From positions 1-41,320 of IMG/VR virus record IMGVR_UViG_3300025168_000192: a stretch of 41,320 nucleotides of DNA; one strand, given 5' to 3'. Position numbers and translations under genes: made by a program. Positions within the stretch are counted from its first letter, which is position 1, and each line of letters opens with the position of its first letter. The DNA is from a virus. Below are positions 1 through 7,028 of the stretch, piece after piece. The notes beneath the pieces were generated by a model. The model was given only the letters and a program-made list of their open reading frames with translations, did no database searches and had not been told where the DNA came from.

Positions 1-1
1 G

Positions 2-610
2 GCTCTTAATAAATTTGTTGGTAATAAACCACACGAATCAGAGTTTTATGTATTGACTGGCAAAGATAAAAAGCTTATTGATTATCTAGCAAAAAATAAT
101 CACTGGACTCCTTTCGCTCACCCTCAGATTACACTAAGGATTAAAGCACCTATCTCTATTCGTACTCAATTCTTTAAGCACAAGCAAGGGTTTGTAGAGA
201 ATGAAATCAGTAGACGATATGTAAACGATACTCCTGAATGGTATCATCCTAACTGGAGGTCAGCACCAGACAATGCTAAGCAAGGATCAGGTGACTGGCT
301 TGTTTATGATAAAGAAACTGATGCACATAACATTGACTCTGACTATCACTTTGCAGTGTCAGGTTGCATCCAAACTTATGAACGTTTGATTGCTGAAGGT
401 GTAGCACCTGAGCAAGCACGGTTTGTACTACCACAAGGTTGTTATACTGAATGGTATTGGACTGGTTCGTTGGCTGCTTATGCTAGGTTTTATAAGCAAC
501 GTATTGATCCTCATGCACAATGGGAGATCAGACAATATGCACACGCAATAGGTAAGATTATTGCAGGGCTTTACCCGTGGAGTTGGGAAGCCTTGACAAA
601 GGAGAGTTGA
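2..610 (+). CDS. thyX: FAD-dependent thymidylate synthase ThyX, 5' end cut by the window
   Basis: Flavin-dependent thymidylate synthase makes dTMP from dUMP using methylene-tetrahydrofolate and FAD. The frame is open from base 2 with no stop, so the gene starts upstream of the window; the TTG at 53 is internal. The signature around bases 174-220 reads KHK...NEISRRY, the phage form of the ThyX motif, with K-H-K in place of R-H-R and one extra residue before the conserved Ser. Downstream segments with conserved Arg and Tyr, such as RFVLPQGCYTEW, also fit the family. The stop codon directly abuts the ATG of the RNA polymerase gene. It belongs with the RNR, dUTPase and deaminase-like genes as part of a dNTP-supply set. 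Confidence 0.93.
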   Translation, partial: ALNKFVGNKPHESEFYVLTGKDKKLIDYLAKNNHWTPFAHPQITLRIKAPISIRTQFFKHKQGFVENEISRRYVNDTPEWYHPNWRSAPDNAKQGSGDWLVYDKETDAHNIDSDYHFAVSGCIQTYERLIAEGVAPEQARFVLPQGCYTEWYWTGSLAAYARFYKQRIDPHAQWEIRQYAHAIGKIIAGLYPWSWEALTKES

Positions 611-3046
611 ATGCCATTATGGGATTCCTTATCAAAAGAAAGTAAAGACCAAAGGATTACAGAACAATCTCTTTGGGAAGAAGAACTACTTGAGGCTGGT
701 GTTGAACGTTATTGGAAAGATTGGGAACGTTCTCCTGATGAAGGTAAGCCAGAGCAATTGTTGTTAGAGTCAGCTGTTATTCACTTGACACCTTACTATC
801 AACAATGGATTGATTCTGTATGTGGGCATCGCAAAAGTCCTGAATGGTTGCCTCCCTTGCTTAGCTTGGGCGCAGCTAAGATGGCAGACATTACTATTAG
901 ATCTGTGATTCAATTATTTCTATCAAGAACTAATGTAGTTAACATAGATTTCTTTCAGGGTATGCCATTGAATGCACCCACTGCACAGCAAGTAAGTAAG
1001 CTCATCTCTGATGATGCCTTAGCTATTGTTATGTATCAACAAGCAAAGAAAAAATTTCGTGATGACTGGATGCGTCAGTCTAAGTTCATTAAGAACTGGA
1101 CACCTAAGAGATGTCGTGCATTCACTGAGAAGATGTTGACTATTCCAAAGTATACTCCTAAACAGAAGGAAGACTTTGGTCACAACATGTTACGTGTTGC
1201 ATTGCAATCCGATATCTTAGATGGTAAAATTATTTGGACTGGCCGTAACAAGAAACGATTGCTTGTATCTTTCTCGCCTGAGGTTCTAAAAGAACTAAGC
1301 TCTAGACATAGGTTACTTGAGACTGGTGGCATGGTGTACAGACCTATGATCTGTCCTCCTATCCCCCACTCTACCAAAGAAGATGGTGGCTTCTTGTCCC
1401 CTTGGATTCGTAAGAAGATGATCAAGAGGTATCATCCTGTTGGTGCTGACCCTAGAGAGTGGAACTCTAAGCCATCTGATATTGTGTTTGATGGTATCAA
1501 TGCACTGATGAAAACTGAGTGGTCTATTAACAGCAAAGTATATGATGTTATGTCTACGATGTTTCTTAATGATCATAAGACCGCTAACCTACCTGCTTAT
1601 TCATCTAAAGACTTTGCGTTCTCTCGTCCTTATCCTGAAGAGGGTACTAAAAGAGAACAAGCAGAATGGATGGCTGATTCTACTGAAGCATGGGGTAGCT
1701 GGTATAAAGATGAACAGTCACGCTCACGTATGTTAGTTCGTTTGTCTTTGGCAAAGAAACTAATCCCTTATGACTTTTTCTTTATGCCCCACACCTTAGA
1801 CTTTAGAGGCAGAGAGTACACGGTATGTGAGTTGTTGTCATGTCAAGGCGTAGATTTTGATAGGGCTATTATTCAATTCGCTGAGCCTATTAAGCAAACA
1901 GAACGTGGTTTGTATTGGCTTAAGGTTCACCTTGCTAACATGTTTGATCAAGATAAGCAGACGTTTGATGAACGGGTACAGTGGGTTGATAATAATATAG
2001 ATATGATTCAAGCTATTGCTGATGACCCTTACTCTAACACTCAGTGGATCTCGGATGCAAAGAAAAAAAATCCAAGCTTCCAACGATTGGCTGCTTGCTT
2101 TGAGATGTGTCGTACTGATGGCATGACCCAGCTACCTGTCCAAAAAGATGGTGCTAACAATGGTGTACAACACTGGTCTGCTATCATGAGAGACAAGAAC
2201 CTAGCTGCACTAACTAATGTATTACCTAGTGATAAGCCTATGGATTTGTATCAGTTTGTAGCTGATAGGTCTCATGAATATATTAAAACAAACACCAATG
2301 ATAACGATTGGTTTGATAAGTTTGGCAAGCATTGGCCTGATAAACTACCTCGTAAGGTTGCTAAACGTAGTACTATGTGTGACTCATATGGCCTTACCTT
2401 CTATGGTATGCAGAAGTATGTTAAAGAAGAAGGTCATGTTGATTGGGTTGCACGAGAAGAAAGAGGCGGCGCTATTGTTGAGCTAGCAAGAGCATTGCAA
2501 CTGGGCTTAGAAGATACAATGACAAGCCCTAATCAAGGTAAAGATTACTTGCGTTCGGTTGCACGTATTGTAAGTGATCGTAACAAACCACTGGTGTGGG
2601 AAACTGGCTCTGGTTTTGTAGTGCAACATGTATATAATCAAGTCATTGAAAGAATTTCATATGCTGAATTGTTTAACAAACAGCAACTTGTGTTCTCTTC
2701 CTTGAGTGAAGAGTTAGATGCTGATGCTCAGTACTTAGCAATCAGTCCTAATTTTATTCACAGTCTTGATGCAGCTCATATGTTTCTAACTATATATGAA
2801 ATGATGCTTGAAGGTATCACATCTTATAGCTTTGTTCATGATTCATATGGTACGTATGGGCCGCACATTGATACAATGGATAGAATACTTAGGGAAACGT
2901 TTATTAAGATTCATTCAACTAATCCATTGAAATCTTTTAAATTATATCTGGAGAATAAGTATGGCTTACAGTTGCCCGAAGTCCCAGAGTGCGAAGGTGA
3001 TTTCAACATCGAAGAAGTCAAGCACTCCAAGTACTTCTTTGCATAA
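611..3046 (+). CDS. T7-like single-subunit DNA-directed RNA polymerase
   Basis: This 811-residue protein is the phage RNA polymerase (T7 gp1 family; T7 has 883 residues), which transcribes phage middle and late genes from phage-specific promoters. Visible motifs are motif A VQKDGANNGVQH with the metal-binding Asp at residue 513, motif B RKVAKRSTMCDSYG with Lys585 and Tyr593, and motif C FVHDSYG with His743 and Asp744. The C-terminus ends in aromatic residues (YFFA), like the T7 'foot'. The start is supported by GGAGAG just upstream, and the thyX stop is immediately adjacent. The N-terminal promoter-recognition region diverges from T7, so the promoter sequence cannot be predicted from homology. 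Confidence 0.97.
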   Translation: MPLWDSLSKESKDQRITEQSLWEEELLEAGVERYWKDWERSPDEGKPEQLLLESAVIHLTPYYQQWIDSVCGHRKSPEWLPPLLSLGAAKMADITIRSVIQLFLSRTNVVNIDFFQGMPLNAPTAQQVSKLISDDALAIVMYQQAKKKFRDDWMRQSKFIKNWTPKRCRAFTEKMLTIPKYTPKQKEDFGHNMLRVALQSDILDGKIIWTGRNKKRLLVSFSPEVLKELSSRHRLLETGGMVYRPMICPPIPHSTKEDGGFLSPWIRKKMIKRYHPVGADPREWNSKPSDIVFDGINALMKTEWSINSKVYDVMSTMFLNDHKTANLPAYSSKDFAFSRPYPEEGTKREQAEWMADSTEAWGSWYKDEQSRSRMLVRLSLAKKLIPYDFFFMPHTLDFRGREYTVCELLSCQGVDFDRAIIQFAEPIKQTERGLYWLKVHLANMFDQDKQTFDERVQWVDNNIDMIQAIADDPYSNTQWISDAKKKNPSFQRLAACFEMCRTDGMTQLPVQKDGANNGVQHWSAIMRDKNLAALTNVLPSDKPMDLYQFVADRSHEYIKTNTNDNDWFDKFGKHWPDKLPRKVAKRSTMCDSYGLTFYGMQKYVKEEGHVDWVAREERGGAIVELARALQLGLEDTMTSPNQGKDYLRSVARIVSDRNKPLVWETGSGFVVQHVYNQVIERISYAELFNKQQLVFSSLSEELDADAQYLAISPNFIHSLDAAHMFLTIYEMMLEGITSYSFVHDSYGTYGPHIDTMDRILRETFIKIHSTNPLKSFKLYLENKYGLQLPEVPECEGDFNIEEVKHSKYFFA

Positions 3047-3083
3047 GACATATACTAAAGCAAAGAAACTCCCAAAGGTTTGT

Positions 3084-3329
3084 ATGATTGAATGGATTGA
3101 TGCACAAACAACAGGTGGTGCTGAGTGGATGGACAAATCTGAAATGATGTCAGCTGCTAAAAGTAAGCTGCCCGTTATGTGTACTGTTGGTTATGTCATA
3201 CATGAAGATGACCATCAATATGCTGTTGTGTCAACGTTAGGTCCAGCTGAAGGATCACAAGTTCACAAAATTCCTAAATGTATGGTACTAAACGTAGAAG
3301 AATATGGCACAAGACAAGAACATTCGTAG
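3084..3329 (+). CDS. Small conserved-type phage protein, unknown function
   Basis: This is an 81-residue protein of unknown function. It resembles short phage proteins with the pattern 'VEW.DA...GW...(K)P.....VGYVIHEDD...VVS', here MIEWIDAQ and VGYVIHEDDHQYAVVS. These look like small beta-rich folds, and I know no function for them. The frame is open upstream to an ATG at 2961, which has GGAG before it. That start would overlap the polymerase C-terminus by 86 bases and add a Ser/Lys-rich low-complexity leader, so I prefer ATG 3084 with AAAGG upstream. The 2961 start remains possible. It lies directly behind the RNA polymerase gene in the same operon. Confidence 0.65.
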   Translation: MIEWIDAQTTGGAEWMDKSEMMSAAKSKLPVMCTVGYVIHEDDHQYAVVSTLGPAEGSQVHKIPKCMVLNVEEYGTRQEHS

Positions 3330-3453
3330 AAAAGACCAGCGTCGTTTTGATCAAGAAGAATATTCCTCTAAGAAAAAACAAAGAGAACTAGACAAAGCGC
3401 GTAAAAAAATACGCAAAGAAAAACGGAGATCAATAGATGAAGAAGTTGAATAA
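3304..3453 (+). CDS. Tiny charged helical protein, unknown
   Basis: This 49-residue ORF starts at ATG 3304 inside the end of the preceding gene and runs to TAA at 3451-3453, overlapping the next ORF. It is almost entirely Lys, Arg, Glu, Asp and Gln, with no Pro or Gly, so it probably forms a single charged helix. No clear SD precedes the start, but GAAG lies about 10 bases upstream. The spacing, with overlaps at both ends, is normal for this genome. I recognise no family, and it could be a chance frame between its neighbours. Confidence 0.5.
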   Translation: MAQDKNIRRKDQRRFDQEEYSSKKKQRELDKARKKIRKEKRRSIDEEVE

Positions 3454-3673
3454 GCTACAGCAAGACCATGTTGATGGTAAGCTTGATGTATACGCTTCAA
3501 TCGAAGCACACACGCAAGAGTGGGTTCATAATGTGGATAAGGATGGTAACTATGTTAACGCCTTTCCCAAGCCCAACACTCAACGAAGACAAGATCTTCC
3601 TTCACTTGCTGAACAGTGGAGAGAAGATGCTAAAAGGAGAAGTAAACATGGCAAGAGTACTAGTAATAGGTGA
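3437..3673 (+). CDS. Small hypothetical protein
   Basis: This 78-residue protein starts at ATG 3437 with GGAG about eight bases upstream (bases 3425-3428), overlaps the tiny ORF before it, and ends inside the start of the phosphoesterase gene. The sequence is hydrophilic, starts with MKKLNKLQQ, and ends in a basic tail rich in Arg, Lys and Ser. No known motif is visible. It fills the only space between the tiny charged ORF and the metallophosphoesterase, and its frame is a better fit than the alternative N-terminal extension of the phosphoesterase. Confidence 0.6.
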   Translation: MKKLNKLQQDHVDGKLDVYASIEAHTQEWVHNVDKDGNYVNAFPKPNTQRRQDLPSLAEQWREDAKRRSKHGKSTSNR

Positions 3674-4304
3674 CTTACATGCACCAGCTATACATAAAGA
3701 GTATCTTTCTTTTGTAAAGAAGATTGCTAAGAAGTATAGTACTACTAAAACAGTATTCATTGGTGATATTATTGATCATGAAGCAATCTCAAGGCATGAA
3801 AAAAATCCTGAGCTTCCTTCTGCATTAGATGAATATAATATTGCAGTCAAAGAAATCAAACGATGGCACAAGGCATTCCCTAAAGCTTTTGTTTGTATAG
3901 GAAATCATGATGAACGAGTACTTAGAACAGCTAAAGGTAGCGGTGTTCCCAGTTTGTATCTTAAGCCCTTTAACGAGGTATATGGAACTAATGGGTGGGA
4001 CTGGAAGTATGAACACACACATGATAATGTTATATACACTCACGGTACTGGTTGGTCAGGGTTAATGCCTGCATTTAACGCAGCTAAATTCCTTAGGCAA
4101 TCAGTAGTGTGTGGTCATACACATTCAGTCGCTAATATTTGTTATCATTCTAATGACAACGATTCTATCTTTGGTATGAACGTTGGCTGCGGTGTTGACA
4201 ATGACCATTTAGCAATGTCGTATGGTAAATACTCTTTAAGAAAACCAGTGTTAAGTTGTGGTGTCGTTATTGAAGGGCACCCCTATCTAGAAAGGAAGGA
4301 CTAA
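3648..4304 (+). CDS. Calcineurin-like metallophosphoesterase
   Basis: This 218-residue protein belongs to the calcineurin-like metallophosphoesterase superfamily, which hydrolyses phosphomono- or diesters at a two-metal centre. All core motifs are present: GDLH (Asp9, His11), GD at residues 39-40, GNHDER (Asn86, His87, Asp88), a His at about 132, and GHTH at 156-159. The frame extends upstream to 3468, but the real start is ATG 3648, because AAGGAG lies just before it and the GDLH motif must sit near the N-terminus. The substrate cannot be inferred. Phage members may act on nucleic acids, nucleotides or protein phosphates. It sits between small unknown genes ahead of the ssDNA-binding protein. 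Confidence 0.9.
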   Translation: MARVLVIGDLHAPAIHKEYLSFVKKIAKKYSTTKTVFIGDIIDHEAISRHEKNPELPSALDEYNIAVKEIKRWHKAFPKAFVCIGNHDERVLRTAKGSGVPSLYLKPFNEVYGTNGWDWKYEHTHDNVIYTHGTGWSGLMPAFNAAKFLRQSVVCGHTHSVANICYHSNDNDSIFGMNVGCGVDNDHLAMSYGKYSLRKPVLSCGVVIEGHPYLERKD

Positions 4305-4307
4305 TTA

Positions 4308-4559
4308 ATGTCTGAAGAACAGAAGTCACCAGAAGGTGATAAGTCGTACCCCCCCATGATTGCTACCAACGCAGTGTTGCAGTATCTACGGGAAATTTTT
4401 ATGGCTTTGGATAACATCAGTTTCCAAATCCGTACAACCATGAACAATATTATTGATACTGACAAGAGTAATGTCAGTAACTTTACTGTTAATAACCCTA
4501 ATGAAACGGGCGAATCTGACCCAGTTATTGAAGGAGCAAAGCAAGATGATGAAGAATAA
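4308..4559 (+). CDS. Small hypothetical protein before the ssDNA-binding protein
   Basis: This 83-residue protein has a start supported by AAGGAAGGA upstream. The N-terminus is charged and disordered. A central helix (about residues 20-50, VLQYLREIFMALDNISFQI) may mediate assembly, and the C-terminus is acidic (DDEE). Its last 14 bases overlap the start of the ssDNA-binding protein gene, so translation is probably coupled. I do not recognise a family. Confidence 0.7.
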   Translation: MSEEQKSPEGDKSYPPMIATNAVLQYLREIFMALDNISFQIRTTMNNIIDTDKSNVSNFTVNNPNETGESDPVIEGAKQDDEE

Positions 4560-5064
4560 TTACGGTGACCCTTTTGTCACTGAGTCGGCCACTGTTAAGT
4601 GGTCACACCTGATGAAGCCAGATGATAAGTTTGGTAACCCGCACCACAGTGTGACTGTCGTTGTCACCCCTGATATCCAGAAGCAGATTGACTCTGCACT
4701 CTCTGGTCTTGGGGGCACTAAGATTAATGGTCTTAAGACTGACGCAGAATCAGGAGAAACTCTTGTTCGCTTTAAGAATGTACTGAAGGCACGCGAAGGC
4801 ATGACTAAGTTCCCTATTCTTGATAGCGATGATAACGAAACAAACACTATTCCATTTGCAACGGATAGAGTTCGTGTCAAGGTTACTCCCGCACTCATCT
4901 CCAGAGACAACAGTGTCTCTCTCTACATGGATAAGATCCAACTAGTGGAGAGAAACTGGGAACCTTCTGGTGAGTCCTCAAGTGGTGGAGGAATGGGCAA
5001 GGTTGATGGTGGCTATGTCGCAGAGGCAATGACCACTGTTACCGATGAGGATAACCCATTCTAA
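4546..5064 (+). CDS. Single-stranded DNA-binding protein (T7 gp2.5-like)
   Basis: This 172-residue protein matches the gp2.5 type of phage ssDNA-binding protein, which coats single strands and recruits polymerase and primase-helicase. Support comes from its size, its beta-rich body (VKWSHLMKPDDKFGNPHHSVTVVV and later VRVKVTPALISRDN), a Gly/Ser linker, and an acidic tail ending in DEDNPF. An acidic tail with a terminal Phe is the hallmark of gp2.5 and mediates partner contacts. The frame extends upstream to 4453, but AAGGAG at 4531-4536 points to ATG 4546 or the adjacent ATG 4549. It lies directly before the resolvase gene. Confidence 0.88.
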   Translation: MMKNNYGDPFVTESATVKWSHLMKPDDKFGNPHHSVTVVVTPDIQKQIDSALSGLGGTKINGLKTDAESGETLVRFKNVLKAREGMTKFPILDSDDNETNTIPFATDRVRVKVTPALISRDNSVSLYMDKIQLVERNWEPSGESSSGGGMGKVDGGYVAEAMTTVTDEDNPF

Positions 5065-5448
5065 ATGCTAGAACTAACCTTTGCGGTTAGTCCCGTAGCA
5101 GCTTCTCGTCCCCGTGTTGGTAGGCATGGCTCCTACTACACGGGGGCGTACAAGCGTTTTAGATCTGAAGCAGGCGAGGTTGTCTTTGATGTATTAGGAG
5201 ACAACTTTGATTTGCTTGAAGGTAAACTTAACGTAGACATTGAATGCTATTGTACTAGACCCAAGACTACTAAACTAGAAGTACCAAAGTCCGACGTAGA
5301 TAATATTGCTAAGGCAGTGTTGGATATTCTAAACGGTAAACTTTGGGTAGACGATTCTCAAATAGTTCGATTGTATATTACTAAACAGTGGGCTGCTGTA
5401 GGCGAACCCGGATATTTTAATCTTCGGGTAGAAAAAACAATTAAATGA
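5065..5448 (+). CDS. RusA-like Holliday junction resolvase
   Basis: This 127-residue protein belongs to the RusA family of Holliday-junction endonucleases. The diagnostic segment runs from Asp77 through Asp79, Asn80, Lys83 and Asp87 to Asp96-Asp97 and Gln99 (SDVDNIAKAVLD, then WVDDSQI). This matches the acidic residues and lysine needed by RusA. The start ATG follows the previous stop without a gap. It occupies the position where T7 carries endonuclease I (gp3), so it probably resolves branched replication intermediates before packaging. That replacement is an inference from gene order. Confidence 0.92.
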   Translation: MLELTFAVSPVAASRPRVGRHGSYYTGAYKRFRSEAGEVVFDVLGDNFDLLEGKLNVDIECYCTRPKTTKLEVPKSDVDNIAKAVLDILNGKLWVDDSQIVRLYITKQWAAVGEPGYFNLRVEKTIK

Positions 5449-5807
5449 ATATAAATAAACTTGAAGCACTTGCTCTATCATACCTACCTATGGTACAACA
5501 CAGAAGTAAGAGGCATGTATCTATTATAGTTCACAAGAACAGACCAGTATCTGTTGGTGTTAACAAAACTAAGACACATCCCCAAGCTCATACGTATCAG
5601 TATAGGTTTGATGAGGTGCATTCTGAATTGGATGCATGGCTTAAAGTTAAAAACAAATCTAAAAACTATAAGTTAATTAACTTTAGATTTGGTCATCAGA
5701 ATGAATGGAGAATGGCACGGCCATGCACTTTGTGTATGCCGTGGTGCAAGCAAATCTTTAAAGAGATTTATTATACAACCCACAAGGGTTTGATTAGGGA
5801 AGTCTAG
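5445..5807 (+). CDS. Deaminase-like zinc protein (cytidine deaminase fold)
   Basis: This 120-residue protein carries the zinc signature of the cytidine deaminase superfamily: HSELDA (His59, Glu61) and, 33 residues later, PCTLC (Pro93, Cys94, Cys97). The proton-shuttling Glu and all three zinc ligands are present, so catalysis is plausible. The substrate is unknown; a nucleoside, a nucleotide or a base in nucleic acid are all possible. It is shorter than standard dCMP deaminases, and the rest of the sequence is basic. The ATG overlaps the RusA stop (ATGA). The stop codon lies within the terminator stem that ends the operon. Confidence 0.82.
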   Translation: MNINKLEALALSYLPMVQHRSKRHVSIIVHKNRPVSVGVNKTKTHPQAHTYQYRFDEVHSELDAWLKVKNKSKNYKLINFRFGHQNEWRMARPCTLCMPWCKQIFKEIYYTTHKGLIREV

Positions 5808-5829
5808 CAATAGGCTTCCCTTTTTTTTT
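5797..5829 (+). terminator. Rho-independent terminator overlapping the deaminase stop codon
   Basis: GGGAAG at 5797-5802 pairs with CTTCCC at 5815-5820. One G-T pair and two further pairs extend the stem to nine base pairs around a six-base loop. A run of nine T residues follows (5821-5829). The stop codon TAG at 5805-5807 lies at the top of the stem. This should end the polymerase-SSB-RusA transcript. Confidence 0.9.
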
Positions 5830-5851
5830 CACGTTTAACAAAGGGATAATT

Positions 5852-6205
5852 ATGGAAACGTATACTGAACACATTGTAGATAATAGTCTTGATGCGGAGA
5901 GTTATTTTGTAGCTAAGGTATCAGCAACATGGAGTTGGTCTGATAGTGGGGTGGGTTACTATGAATTCTGGGGTACTCCAGGCAACCATCAAGAGTGGGG
6001 CTGGGAGTATGAAGGGTATTTTGTTGAAGAAATTTCTATCTTTAACAATGAAGAAGAGTTGGTGCTTAGTCTGGTTCATGATAAAGAAAAGATTGTACCT
6101 GAACATAAGGATATTTGGAATGCAGTTAATGATATGGTTTGCGAAGAGATGGAAACTCTTGAGCCACCTGATGAACATCCAGAAGAAGAGTACGACGAAC
6201 TCTAA
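5852..6205 (+). CDS. Very acidic small protein, unknown
   Basis: This 117-residue protein has 31 Asp/Glu and only 4 Lys with no Arg, a net charge near -27. It is Trp- and Tyr-rich in the middle (WSWSDSGVGYYEFWG) and ends in a Glu/Asp tail. Its start has a good SD (AAAGGGA). It is the first gene after the strong terminator. Length and charge are close to those of T7 Ocr, a DNA-mimic inhibitor of type I restriction, but I see no sequence similarity and no proof of that role. The Trp-rich half could also be a small beta domain of other function. Confidence 0.75.
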   Translation: METYTEHIVDNSLDAESYFVAKVSATWSWSDSGVGYYEFWGTPGNHQEWGWEYEGYFVEEISIFNNEEELVLSLVHDKEKIVPEHKDIWNAVNDMVCEEMETLEPPDEHPEEEYDEL

Positions 6206-6326
6206 AGAACCTAGGCTATGCCCCGGATGTGGTGACCCTGCTGGTGAATGCCCTAACCAATCTTGTGTTAGGGATGACTGGCCCCACCCTGCTTTGTGTG
6301 ATTACAGGGGCAACCCTATTGATTAG
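6171..6326 (+). CDS. Tiny Cys-rich zinc-ribbon-like protein, tentative
   Basis: This is a 51-residue ORF starting at ATG 6171 inside the end of the acidic protein gene. After a short basic leader it contains CPGCG, then CPNQSC about seven residues on, plus one more Cys and several His, which could bind zinc. GAGCC precedes the start weakly. The TAG stop shares its G with the first base of the tRNA-Arg gene. The Cys pattern is what makes this frame credible, and there is no family match I can name. Confidence 0.45.
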   Translation: MNIQKKSTTNSKEPRLCPGCGDPAGECPNQSCVRDDWPHPALCDYRGNPID

Positions 6327-6399
6327 CTCCGATAGCTCAGCTGGATAGAGCAGCTGACTTCTAATCAGCAGGTCGCAGGTTCGAGTCCTGCTCGGAGTG
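6326..6399 (+). tRNA. tRNA-Arg (anticodon TCT)
   Basis: The cloverleaf is complete. The acceptor GCTCCGA pairs with TCGGAGT, the D stem is GCTC/GAGC, the anticodon stem GCTGA/TCAGC holds loop CTTCTAA with anticodon TCT, and the T arm is GCAGG-TTCGAGT-CCTGC. The discriminator base is G at 6399, and CCA is not encoded. It reads AGA (and AGG), which the AT-rich genome uses often. Confidence 0.96.
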
Positions 6400-6402
6400 C
6401 TT

Positions 6403-6475
6403 GGTCCCATAGCTCAGTTGGTAGAGCATCGGACTTTTAATCCGTTGGTCGCTGGTTCAAGTCCAGCTGGGATCA
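6403..6475 (+). tRNA. tRNA-Lys (anticodon TTT)
   Basis: The acceptor GGTCCCA pairs with TGGGATC. The D stem is GCTC/GAGC, the anticodon stem TCGGA/TCCGT (outermost T-T mismatch) holds loop CTTTTAA with anticodon TTT, and the T arm is GCTGG-TTCAAGT-CCAGC. The discriminator is A, and CCA is not encoded. It lies three bases behind tRNA-Arg, so the two are probably processed from one transcript. Confidence 0.96.
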
Positions 6476-6489
6476 TTGAAAGGAAACGT

Positions 6490-7023
6490 ATGGACCCTTA
6501 TAATTTAAGAGATGAGCTGTTAAAGGTTCATCAAGAACTAGCAAAGAGAAATAATGCTAGTACTAATGCTGTTATTGTTGCTGCTCAAGTTGGTAAAGAT
6601 TTCTTTACTGCTGTAGCATCAGCGTTGCTTACGCTTGGAGAAACACATGCTCCTCTAAGACAGACAGCTAGATTTTTAACACACCCTGATCCAGTAGACT
6701 ATGCAGATAGATTGTATGTTGCTGGATTAAAGATACCCGGATGGGGTAGTGCCTTTGTCAAAGAAGATCATGACCCTGCATTTGATCGTATTAAAAATAT
6801 ACTAGAAGAAAACTATAGCCATGTATATAGCTTGATAGATGATGTAACATATTACCTTCACTATAAAGGAACAGATATCTATCCTAATGCTGCTTGTTAT
6901 ACAACTGCTGTGTTGATTGCTCTTGGTCTTGACTTAAGGTTTGGACCTCAGCTTTTAATCAATGGTCGTATTGGCTGGTGGCAAGCTGTGTACCTAGATA
7001 ATTATAGTCCCGGTCCTGCTTAG
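6490..7023 (+). CDS. Citrate-synthase-like protein, short and probably catalytically altered
   Basis: This 177-residue protein can be aligned by eye with the catalytic portion of citrate synthase (about 380-430 residues). Landmarks in order are NNAST at 21-25 (family NAST), LGETH ending at His53 (family GPAHGG histidine), IPGWGSAFVK at 82-91 (family GFGHRVYK), DP at 95-96 (family DPR), IYPNAACY at 130-137 (family LYPNVDFY), and GRIGWWQAVY at 159-168 (family R..GWIAHW). The second catalytic His is Ser87 and the catalytic Asp is Ala135, so ordinary citrate synthesis is unlikely. Upstream in-frame codons to 6397 are tRNA sequence; ATG 6490 with AAAGGAAA before it is the start. It sits between tRNA genes. 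The assignment rests on motif order only. Confidence 0.6.
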   Translation: MDPYNLRDELLKVHQELAKRNNASTNAVIVAAQVGKDFFTAVASALLTLGETHAPLRQTARFLTHPDPVDYADRLYVAGLKIPGWGSAFVKEDHDPAFDRIKNILEENYSHVYSLIDDVTYYLHYKGTDIYPNAACYTTAVLIALGLDLRFGPQLLINGRIGWWQAVYLDNYSPGPA

Positions 7024-7028
7024 TAGTT

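Noticed and set aside
4560-4910. Minus-strand ORF of 116 codons
   Set aside because: Antisense to the ssDNA-binding protein gene, which is clearly coding on the plus strand.
6216-6410. Minus-strand ORF of 64 codons over the tRNA-Arg gene
   Set aside because: Its sequence (SRTRTCDLLIRS) is the familiar false protein obtained by translating the antisense of a tRNA gene.
6397-6489. N-terminal extension of the citrate-synthase-like gene (GPIAQLVEHRTFNPLVAGS)
   Set aside because: These codons are the tRNA-Lys gene read as protein, a common artefact. ATG 6490 has its own SD.
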